NCBI GenBank assembly: GCA_003255065.1
Contig: QAOA01004365.1
Coordinates: 87,124 to 151,123, forward strand
Reading direction: 5' to 3'
Source: Cercis canadensis
Taxonomy: Eukaryota; Streptophyta; Magnoliopsida; Fabales; Fabaceae
DNA: 64,000 nt
In this document: positions 11,423-26,731 of the stretch, piece after piece
Numbering within the stretch: the stretch's first letter is position 1
Layout of the letters: every line of letters starts with the position of its first letter
The notes under the pieces: generated by a model
Told to the model about the DNA's origin: nothing
Seen by the model: only the letters and a program-made list of their open reading frames with translations
Databases searched by the model: none
Made by a program: the position numbers and the translations under genes

Positions 11423-12059
11423 AATTTTCCCTCTCTAAAACGGTAACGAATCTACACTCATTTACAATTTTCTTCTTGTTTTTCATCTACGATTTCATAC
11501 TCTGTGATATCTGGAATTGCATCATATGATCACTGTGGTTTCTTGTTTGAAACAATTAAGAATATTTTGGTTTCCTTGGAGTTTATGGACTTGGAAATTC
11601 TGGGTTCTATCTATGATAATTTTAAGGTTAAATTTTGTATCCTCCCCAAATTATTTGATGTCTGATGCTTGAATGTTAAGTTTGCAGTGTGTTATTAATT
11701 TTAATGAATTGTTAAATCAAAAAAGCAACTCAGAATGTTTTCTCATATAAAATGTATGTGTGCTTCTCTGTTCTTGCATTAATTTCTCAATAATCAAATT
11801 GGAAAATAGATGAATGAGAATTTTTATTCTTTATATTCGTGTGCTTTTGGGAACATTCTAAATTATGGTTTATTGTACTTCGAATACTATCACTGAGACA
11901 ATCTGGGTAGACATGCCATAATAATGTTTCTTTTTTTTTTGGTTGTTGGAAGGAACAAGAATGAAGTTTTATTTTTTAACTGAAAACCAAAAAAAGGTTT
12001 TTAAAAATATAATACAAAATTAAAAATAAGGTATTTACGTAAATAGTTTTAAAAATAGG

Positions 12060-12275
12060 AGGTTTCTTAGATACTTATCATATTTATATAGTATGTCATA
12101 CTACATGAGATTAACCAATATAAGAATGACATGTGTACAAATTAACTGTTTTTAAATTTATTTGAGAAAATAAAATAAATTATATTTATATTCAATAAAA
12201 TATAAAAATTATGTATATTTGCCATATCAATGTAGTGTAACATACTCATGTAGTATCATAAAATTCCCGTTAAAA
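12060..12275 (+). repeat. dispersed repeat, copy 1 (inverted partner at 46845-47085)
   Basis: The stretch GTGTACAAATTAA through TATAAAAATTATGTATATTTGCCA reappears in the opposite orientation near 47 kb with high identity. This copy has an extra about 30-bp piece containing TAGTATGTCATACTACATGAG, and TACTACATGAG recurs inverted near 12240-12260, so it may itself be a small inverted-repeat element. Confidence 0.65.
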
Positions 12276-12798
12276 ATAACATAAAAATACTTGTCTAAAT
12301 GGTTTGGGCCTGTTGGGCCAGGTTAGACCCAAGATACTCTAATGGGCCACTCTAATCTTACGGCCCAGTTAAGGTGTTCATATACGTAGTATATTACACA
12401 ACCCATATAAGGAGGAAATAAATTTTGAACACTAAAAAGGATTCCAAGGCTTAATAAATAAAGAGGTGAGGAATACGATACAGCTAGATATTCAATATTA
12501 CAAGAAGTATTTATATCGCAAACAAAAATGATTTATATCATTTATTTTATTTTCATAGATTTATGTAAAACTTATAAAATACATGACTTAAATAATTTTT
12601 ATGTTGATATTATTTGTGATACTAAATAATTAGCTATAAGATAGAGAAGAAGACACAGATAAAGATAGGCAGTTGTGAGTGAACAATAAAACACGTGAAT
12701 CTGTAATTCATCCAACACCATCTATAAATGGTCCATTTCTTTCCACTTTTCAATTTCCCAATGTCTATGAGGTTTGTTTCTTTGTAGCAACCATTTTA

Positions 12799-12977
12799 GG
12801 CTAATTCACCTTTTTATTTTAGTTTTGAAAAGTATTTACGTAAATACCTTACTTTTAAAACTATTTAAGTAAAAATATAATAAAATAATAAAAAGTCAAA
12901 AATTTAAGTAAATAATTTTAAAAGTAAAATATTTACGTAAATATTTTTCAAAACTAAAATAAAAAGGTCAATTGGCC
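12799..12977. mobile_element. near-perfect hairpin MITE
   Basis: A 179-bp segment that folds on itself: GGCTAATTCACCTTTTTATT on the left pairs with the right end, which reads GGCCAATTGACCTTTTTATT when reverse-complemented. The pairing continues through TTTTGAAAARTATTTACGTAAATA. The flanks are ACCATTTTA (12790-12798) and ACCGTTTCC (12978-12986), a decayed 9-bp target duplication matching at 6 of 9 positions. A transcript would form a long, well-paired hairpin that could feed small-RNA production. Confidence 0.75.
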
Positions 12978-12986
12978 ACCGTTTCC

Positions 12987-13850
12987 TCCCGGGAGGGCTT
13001 CTCACAAGAACATGTGAGCAGGTAGCAAAGATCAGTGAAATTATCAGACAGCAATTGCACAAGCAAATAATAGTTATTGGAGGGAGATCAAGACATTTTT
13101 TCCATTTCTCTTTCCTTTTTGGTGCAACTTTAAAGGGAGATGGAGACCTCTTTGGAGGGATTCATTGGCATTTTATGAATGATCTAATTATTCTTGAATC
13201 TTTTGCAGAAATTCAGGGGAGTATATCTCCCACACATCTCTTGCTTAAACATGTCTTGCTCATGCTGAGTTTCTGTTTTTTTTTTTAGGTCTAAATAGTG
13301 TGCATTTGGTTACAATTCATTTTATGAAGAGCAAGTTTGAAGAACAGTTGCAAAGGCTTATGATTGATTAATCCAAAGGACAAACATGCCTAATTTCAAC
13401 AGCTAATGCACAGAAAAAAAAAATCATATACCTAAACTTTTTTTCTAACCAAACCTTGATTGTACAACTCAGTCATTGTAAAAATAATGTAAAAATATCA
13501 TTTTCCTAAACTTAATATATATATATACATAATCCATGGTTGACAAAATTTGAATATGCATATTTTGTAGACAATTTGTCTACAAAATTACTACTTGCCT
13601 TGGATGGAAGAATTATAGATTAGTGAAAATACCTATAAATTTTTTTCAAATCTATTAGAGGGTTAACAATTAATTAGGTACCTACTCTTTAGAAACAAAT
13701 ATCTTAGATAGTTAACAATTCTTTTCTTTTTTCCTTCTAATTTAGCATCCCTAACTTTGATTCTTTCTTAGCAAAGATAAGTATTTCATAAGTATAGAGA
13801 ACAATAAGAATACTTGGTTGCATCCTAGACCAGCGTAGCACAAGTAAAAG
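12987..13850. other. intergenic, no gene recognised
   Basis: Contains a 77-codon open frame at 13055-13288 that matches no family I know and has no supporting splice or start context. A short inverted pair ATTTTGTAGACAA / TTGTCTACAAAAT lies at about 13562-13590. Otherwise plain AT-rich DNA. Confidence 0.4.
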
Positions 13851-13862
13851 ATCATGAATACT

Positions 13863-13960
13863 GAAGTCATTAGGTGTGGTCTAATGATAAGGAATTTAGG
13901 TAATTTGCAGAAAGTCAAGGTTCGAGCTTTATCGTGGTCATATAACCCAAAAAAAAAATT
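13863..13960 (+). mobile_element. short tRNA-derived SINE with 12-bp target duplication
   Basis: The element holds an A-box-like TGTGGTCTAATGAT and a B-box GGTTCGAGC about 40 bases later, then a short tail ending in an A run. The direct repeat ATCATGAATACT brackets it exactly (13851-13862 and 13961-13972). These features define a plant SINE mobilised by LINE machinery. Confidence 0.85.
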
Positions 13961-14266
13961 ATCATGAATACTACAAGATTGACATGACTATTCCATTGAG
14001 TGAACCAAATGCAATTTATAAGGTCAGCAATCAGGTGGCATATAGATTAATTTGTAGGAAAAAAAAAAAGAATAGAAATATGGAAACAAATTTCTAATGC
14101 TGCAAACATTAATCAAACACATGAGATTGATCGAACAATTTATTTATTTTATTACAGCTTTATAAGACCCAGCAAATGGTAGCATTAGATACATTGCATC
14201 TCCTCACAAAATTGCAAATGTTTGATTTCATTCAAAAAAGAGTGAGCTAAAGGCTGTGCTCCTTAA

Positions 14267-14926
14267 TTAACAGCATGCATTACAGCGAGGGAGGCCGCGG
14301 ACATAGACACACAAGCAGCATTTGTAGCGACAACTTCCATCACATACTGCATTTAGGGTTAAACAAATTACTACAAGGTTAGCTCAAAGAAAAACAACAT
14401 AAAGAAATATAGAAAATAACATGCAGATAGAAAGTTGAGCAAAGACAATATATAGAATGTGATCATTTTATTATCAGAGTAAAATTAACTAACACCAACC
14501 TAATATTTCTAATCTCGATTCAAGGATGAACAAACTGACCTTGTTGCACCTTTTATATGTGTAAATGAAAAATTCACATTATAAAATAATTTTAGTTGAT
14601 TAGTTATTAGTTAGTATATAATTACATCAAATTATTCTAACTATAGATAGAAAGTAAATTATCAATATGGAATAAATATCAAATAATATCAAACGAACTT
14701 GTAATCAAATTGAGAGTCGTAATCAAAAGTATAGTATAAAAAAAAAAAAGTATCAAATATTGATTTGATACATACCAGTCGGTGTAGCATCGAGAGATAG
14801 AGTTTTAGTGATGTTGATGGTACTAGGAGTAACATCGGAGGGTGGAGATGATTGTTTAGGGATGATGACATGACTTGAAACAGTGATAATAAGGAGCAGG
14901 AAAAACATAATTGTTTTCAATGCCAT
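14267..14926 (-). CDS. small secreted cysteine-rich peptide (2 exons)
   Basis: Exon 1 (14926-14776) and exon 2 (14346-14267) join with a GT-AG intron of 429 bp to a 76-residue protein. It starts MALKTIMFFLLLIITVSS, a clear signal peptide. A Pro/Ser/Thr-rich spacer follows (residues 20-50) with a possible N-glycosylation site (INIT). The C-terminal module has eight cysteines at 52, 56, 60, 61, 63, 72, 75 and 76, in the order C-x3-C-x3-CC-x-C-x8-C-x2-CC, and the protein ends on CC. The intron falls precisely between spacer and cysteine module, as in many plant secreted peptide genes. The spacing faintly recalls the first half of a GASA/snakin domain but lacks the rest. I do not recognise the family. 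An apoplastic antimicrobial or signalling role is only an inference. Confidence 0.72.
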
Positions 14927-14958
14927 TTTTCACAGTAGAAGGGAAACACTAGCTTGTT

Positions 14959-15149
14959 TTTTTTTTTTTTGGTTATCCACCGGTGTCCGGGCTTCGCCCG
15001 ACTAATCTGGTTTCGAGCCAGGAAAGACCACAAGGGCGGTAAAGCTCTCCCAACAAACGCAGCTGCATTCCTAAGGGCTCGAACCCGAGACTTTTGGTTA
15101 AGCTAGAACAGCCAATTACCAGCTGATCTATATGCTTGTTGGTAACATG
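14959..15149 (-). mobile_element. tRNA-derived SINE in the peptide gene's 5' leader
   Basis: On the minus strand the element begins with TAGATCAGCTGGTAA (A-box region), has GGGTTCGAGCCC (B box), the phrase TTGTTGGGAGAGC, and ends in a run of A. AGCTTGTT flanks it on both sides (14951-14958 and 15150-15157). The A tail ends about 32 bp before the start codon of the cysteine-rich peptide gene at 14926. Confidence 0.8.
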
Positions 15150-15223
15150 AGCTTGTTATAGAGTGGTACCTTGGCACTGATGTGGTAGATGGCTTAGTAA
15201 ATTTTACGCAAGTCCACACACTA

Positions 15224-15233
15224 GTATATATAC
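15224..15233 (-). promoter_or_regulatory. candidate TATA box for the cysteine-rich peptide gene
   Basis: GTATATATAC lies about 300 bp upstream of the start codon on the minus strand. Removing the SINE and one copy of its target duplication, about 200 bp, would bring it to roughly 100 bp, a normal distance. This suggests the SINE landed in the 5' leader. Confidence 0.4.
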
Positions 15234-15495
15234 TACTATTTCACCTTACAATTTAAATTTTTGTATGAAACATGCAACGGCCATATCTTTGGATTTGATT
15301 TACTTAATTAATAATTTTAAAGATTTTTAAGTATAGAAGATATACTAATATAAATGTGATTGGATGCATTGAAACTTTTTAACAATACAATGATGTATAT
15401 TCAATACCTTCTTCTTAATATTTGGTTGTGTGAGCATCATGAAAGGGAAAAGAGTTTTGAATTCCGTTACTAGAAGTGATTAGCAAAAAAAAGAA

Positions 15496-15989
15496 GAGTA
15501 AAACCCTTTTTTAGTTCTTGGAAAATACAGCTACTGACAAATTAGTCCTCCAAAAATTTTTAGTGATAAATTGGTCTTTGAATTATTATTCTGTCTGACA
15601 AATTAGTCATCTGATACTTTAATGAGAAAAGTTCTGGATCCCTGCAGATCATTTTCCTAAATTTTTTTTACTGATTTTGCTTAGCTATGTTTAAGCCCTC
15701 CTTTTCTCATTCAAGTCTTCATTTTCTTTTCACTGATCTTGCTTACTGGAGGACTAATTTNGGATCCCTACAGATCATTTTCCTAAATTTTTTTTACTGA
15801 TTTTGCTTAGCTATGTTTAAGCCCTCCTTTTCTCATTCAAGTCTTCATTTTCTTTTCACTGATCTTGCTTACTGGAGGACTAATTTGTCAACGAAATAAT
15901 AATTCAATGACCAATTTGTCACTGAAAATTTTTGGATGATAAATTTGTCAATGACTGCATTTTTCAAAGACTAAAAAAAAGTTTTACTC
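15496..15989. mobile_element. foldback MITE enlarged by an assembly duplication
   Basis: The left end GAGTAAAACCCTTTTTTAGT and the right end, read inverted, GAGTAAAACTTTTTTTTAGT, are followed by about 110 bp of matching arm including TGACAAATTRGTC, CCAAAAATTTT and AATTATTATT. The interior carries a 125-bp direct duplication joined by an N, so the real element is probably about 370 bp. The flanks are A-rich and do not allow a firm target duplication call. Confidence 0.75.
15636..15886 (+). repeat. direct duplication across a single N (likely assembly join)
   Basis: 15636-15760 and 15762-15886 are 125-bp copies differing at one base (CCTGCAG versus CCTACAG). They abut at the N at 15761. One SNP over 125 bp fits two haplotype contig ends. 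Confidence 0.85.
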
Positions 15990-17400
15990 AAAAAAAAAAA
16001 CTCATAGGTCGTAGCACAAGAAGTTGATACGCACATTAAAATGTGGATATATACAAAGTTTTTGTTCTCTTTTGATCATCAAAAACATTTAACTTAATCC
16101 TTTTTCTTACTAATTAAATATGATTAACGAATAATTAAAATAAAAATAAACATGATAAGCACTTGATTAGTGTACTTTTGCCTTGCTTACCATGTGTATT
16201 ATTACTCTAATTATTCACTAGTTATATTTAATTAGTATAAAAAATAATTAAGTGAATCATGTGCCACAAACGTGTTATTTTCGTTTAATTTTGGATAGTA
16301 ATTTACAATATTGGGGTTTTGTGCATATTTTCATAATTCATGGGGTTATTTGCATATTTTAAAACTTTTGAGGGTAAATTGCACATTAAAAAAAGTTTAA
16401 GGGATAAATTTGACTTTCCCCTTAAATTTAATAAAAAATTTGAGTCTGAATATCATTAAAATTAATAAAAATAGAATACAAAAAGAAATAAAACTAGAGG
16501 TTTTTTCCATTAGATTCAACGACCTAATATATATATATATATATATCAAAAGATGCAAATTACATAGTGCAAAATAATCAAAATACCTTAATGTTATGTA
16601 ATTATTTTTTTTTTTATATTTGAACATGATAATTATATATATAAACAAAATAATCATATAATTTATATATAAACAAAATAATCATATAATTTATATATGA
16701 TAGCCACATAACACCAAATTATATTTTAACAATTTCACAAGTGCGACAAACACTCTCTTCTAATATTATTAAGTATTTTATGTTAAGTTCTAATACCTAA
16801 TAATATAAAAAATATATAATAATAAATCAATAAACTATCACATATTCTGCAAGAGATGGAAAAAAAAAAGGAATAAATTCCTCATGTGGCAGAATTCAAT
16901 GGCAAATTGACTAAAAAAATGTAGTTTGAAAAATTATTTATTAAAGTAAAGCATTGTATAAATTTTTTATACAAATGATATATTTTTTATTATTTTATTC
17001 AGGAGACGTGAACTCATTGCTACTTCAAAATAACATAAATTTTAGAAGTTATACTACTTATAAAGTAGTATAATATTTTTTTTTGCGTGTCTATTAATAA
17101 TTTAATCAAACTATTTCAAATTAATAAAAAATTTCTAAACTATTATATTTGCATAAATACTTTACAAAACTTTTTTTTAATCATTTACCGAATTCAGTAG
17201 CCATCAAAAAAATAATTTTTTTAAAAAAATTATCGTTTTTGTGTAATGAACTTTAAACAGTGACATGGGGGTAAAGTCCAATCCACCATACATCCAATTT
17301 CAAGCCCAACCTTACAAAGTCTGGTTCTGGATGATGTTTACAGTACAATGACATGTGTCATTCCCATGGCCTTATACTAACATTTCAAATCATCCTCTTC
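15990..17400. other. AT-rich intergenic DNA upstream of NADP-MDH
   Basis: Contains an (AT)n run at 16527-16546 and a 28-bp unit present twice at 16643-16698. From about 17400 the sequence becomes C/T-rich, which is the likely 5' UTR of the dehydrogenase gene. No gene recognised in the rest. Confidence 0.5.
16643..16698 (+). repeat. 28-bp tandem repeat, two copies
   Basis: The unit begins AAACAAAATAATCATATAAT and is repeated head to tail without interruption. Confidence 0.9.
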
Positions 17401-17664
17401 TTGTCTCTACCCTCCTTTTTCTTCTTTCAGTACCAGTTTCTCTCACTTCTCTCCTCCCCCCGCGCCCTTTCTAATTCTTAAGCTTCCACCCTCCGTTTTC
17501 CTTTCATTCTCTCAATCAGTACTTCTCTTTCTCCCTGTGCTGTTTATTATTGTCCCCTTTTCAAATTTTTAAAAGAAAGATTCTTGCTTTCCAAGCAAAA
17601 AGATAGCTGCTTTCTCGAAAGTCTGAATCTTTTTCTTCTTCTCTGAAGCTCTGTCTCTGCTACC

Positions 17665-24177
<6,513 letters not shown>

Positions 24178-25186
24178 CAAGCCAACAAAATTATGAAGAC
24201 TTGAAGGTCAAAGCAGATATTGATAAATAAGGTCACAATGATTCATGTAGAATAATGGTTGTTGTAGAATAAGGATGCAAAAGGTTTGCAGCTGTAATAG
24301 AAGTTTGAATGAATTATTTGATTTTAGAATTATAATGTTCTTCGATAATGCTGGATCTTGTAAGTTGTAAATGCGATTTTGTACTTATATTGGCCATGGC
24401 AGCTAGCCTAAATCATTCTGTACTTATTATACTGTTGCTATATTCGTTCTTTTGAGAGCTACCCATGTTATGATTTCTCTTGAAGACTAATTTCTTTTGT
24501 TACATCGAGTAGTAATTTTAGTGTCCTCGTATCTGAACACCTGTACTGAACCGAGTAAATCACATGATATGATTTTCTTAACCAGTGCTGCTTCCACTAG
24601 AAAGCTGCTGGTTTTTCGGTAAGTTAGATATCTTATTTCCTACTTAAAGCATTGAGTCCAATGTTATATGCAAAATAATACTATATACACACTAGTGATT
24701 GTTATACAATCTTATAATATGCACATGTATAGCATTTAAATTTAACTAAATTGTCTACATTTTAACTAAATTTACTTTTACTTTTTTGGTATTGTTCAAA
24801 TTATGCCACCTTATCCAACGTGATGTGATGCAAGGTGGCATATATTAATGTGTAATATCATTGCTCATATTATACATGCTGGAGGTACCAAATCAGAGAA
24901 ACAGCAACTAATTTCTGAGTTTCATGTGTGCGTGTAGCTGATTTTTGAGTTTTGCATGGGGCAGTTGCGGCATCTTTCAAACCCCTGGTAATTGCATGTC
25001 ATAGTAACACTAATGTTCTTGATATAAGCCAAAATGCAATATTTAAGAAGAAACATGTGAGTGAAAATGAGAGATTACGCCTAGATATCTCGTCAACTTT
25101 CACTTCTACGGCCGAGCAGCCCCTTAGCATTTCTTGCTTATCAAGGGACAAATCAAGGCTAACAGCCGAAGAAAAGAAGGGAGAAA
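24178..25186. other. 3' flank of NADP-MDH and intergenic DNA
   Basis: The first few hundred bases are presumably the 3' UTR of the dehydrogenase; AATAATG/ATTATAATG strings occur but no clear polyadenylation site stands out. Near 24801-24843 the pair ATGCCACCTT / AAGGTGGCAT forms a 10-bp hairpin stem. From 24952 an unbroken plus-strand frame runs into the LINE at 25200 and, with the insertion removed, would continue to a stop at 26038; it matches nothing I know. Confidence 0.45.
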
Positions 25187-25251
25187 TAAGGACTGCTTTT
25201 TTTTTTTTTTGGTAAAAAAGCGGGGCAAAGGCCCAAAAGAACCAAACAAAA

Positions 25252-25737
25252 CTACAAAGCATGCAGAGGGGGCAACGTATACCCCAGCTCATCAAACACC
25301 AGGAGCTTTCGCAGCTCATGCGGCGGAGACACGAGGTGCATAGCACCTAAGGCTTGCCCAAGGCTAAATTTTGCCAACCAATCAGCACAGGCGTTGCCTT
25401 TCCTATCTGTAAACTGAAACTTAACCATCCACTCTTGCTTCAACAAGGAAGAGATCTTGGAGAGCAGAAGCGTATATTTCCCTCCATCACTGCCTTCCCG
25501 CGAGATGCTCTTTATGGCTGACAAAGAGTCACTTTCCACCACTACCAACTTGAAACCCAGCCTCCAAACCATTTCCAGACCTTCAAGAATTCCCCAAAAC
25601 TCAGCACAAAGGGCAGAAGCATTCCCCAGGTTCCGCACTACACCCGCAATCCACTCTCCTTTCTCATCTCGAACCAGCGCACCACACCCCGCCGCCCCTG
25701 GATTCCCTTTAGACGCACCATCTGAGTTAAGCTTCAC
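25252..25737 (-). CDS. RNase H-like domain of a plant LINE (partial)
   Basis: An unbroken 161-codon frame reading MKLNSDGASKGNPGAAGCG, then GALVRDEKGEWIAG, AELWG-like AEFWGILEGLEM, VVVESDSLSAI and DRKGNACADWLA. It shows the plant LINE-type RNase H pattern with the acidic residues D (in NSDGAS), E (in AEFWG) and D (in ESDS) and the late Asp (CADWLA) retained. The frame probably continues upstream into the gap, so the listed first Met need not be a true start. Stop at 25252-25254. The lack of stops suggests a fairly young insertion. Confidence 0.85.
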   Translation of the reverse strand: MKLNSDGASKGNPGAAGCGALVRDEKGEWIAGVVRNLGNASALCAEFWGILEGLEMVWRLGFKLVVVESDSLSAIKSISREGSDGGKYTLLLSKISSLLKQEWMVKFQFTDRKGNACADWLAKFSLGQALGAMHLVSPPHELRKLLVFDELGYTLPPLHAL

Positions 25738-25766
25738 CCAACCGACCTCCGGAGGATGCCAGCAAA

Positions 25767-25973
25767 NNNNNNNNNNNNNNNNNNNNNNNNNNNNNNNNNN
25801 NNNNNNNNNNNNNNNNNNNNNNNNNNNNNNNNNNNNNNNNNNNNNNNNNNNNNNNNNNNNNNNNNNNNNNNNNNNNNNNNNNNNNNNNNNNNNNNNNNNN
25901 NNNNNNNNNNNNNNNNNNNNNNNNNNNNNNNNNNNNNNNNNNNNNNNNNNNNNNNNNNNNNNNNNNNNNNNNN
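25767..25973. other. assembly gap (207 N)
   Basis: A run of 207 N. The flanking target duplication shows that the hidden sequence is the 5' remainder of the LINE; the true size may be larger than the N count. Confidence 0.95.
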
Positions 25974-26038
25974 TAAGGACTGCTTTGACATTCCTCCAAA
26001 CAAGCCATAATGAGCAGCACCCAACAGCAATACAGTAG

Positions 26039-26731
26039 AAAATAAATAGGAGTCACAGTTTACATGATGCCCGTGTAGACCGGTAAGTCATGCGCCTACC
26101 CTAAGTAATCCAAGTAACATATTCTTTCTCTATTGCTCTTTAGCAAATAAAAAACAAACAAACAAAATTCGACCGCTATGGTTTAAATCATGAATCATTC
26201 ATGACCTCCATTACTAAGCTACACATGGGACCTAATTTTTGTTCCTCGGTTTCACAACAACGTTTTAAGGACTATTCCTGCTCTTCCACGCCACTCAAAT
26301 TCCAGCCATTAAATAAACTGCTAAGAAATGAGGCTAAGTCATGTACCATTAATTACTTGTCCAATGTATGGTTGATCTCCCCCTATCTAGCCATACACAA
26401 ACTCGTTTATGTACTTACTAGTCTAACACAATGAATGATGGCTAACCATATCTACTTACAGAGCATAGCAACAATATATATTATGAAATGTATGTACAAC
26501 CATTACTCTTACTGTGGACACCCTGAAACCAAAAATTTAAGTACTATGTATAAACTAAAATGAAGAAATACATAGTATGAGTATGACGCACCATGTGTCA
26601 ACTTGGCAGTCACTATGACTAAGTTTATATAAACCTACTATGTCATCTTATCCTGGTCATTAATTTAGCCCATTAACAACCACGGATATTTAATTACAGA
26701 GCTTGTTGTATCATAGCCAACCTTCCGATAG
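26039..26731. other. 3' flank of the first NAC gene
   Basis: No frame or repeat recognised. The part next to 26732 should be the 3' UTR of the minus-strand NAC gene. Confidence 0.45.

Larger units (their letters stand above)
25187..25986 (-). mobile_element. 5'-truncated LINE with 13-bp target duplication
   Basis: The direct repeat TAAGGACTGCTTT occurs at 25187-25199 and again at 25974-25986, immediately after the N gap. Between them lies, in minus orientation, an RNase H domain frame (25737-25252), a short 3' UTR and a poly-A tail directly against the left repeat copy (25198-25210). This is the standard footprint of target-primed reverse transcription. The 5' part of the element lies in the gap, so its true length is unknown. 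Confidence 0.9.

Noticed and set aside
13055..13288. 77-codon plus-strand frame
   Set aside because: No recognisable domain, no splice context and ordinary length for chance in this composition.
25457..26038. Open frames running through the N gap on both strands
   Set aside because: They are kept open only by X residues across 207 Ns and are shadows of the LINE RNase H frame.
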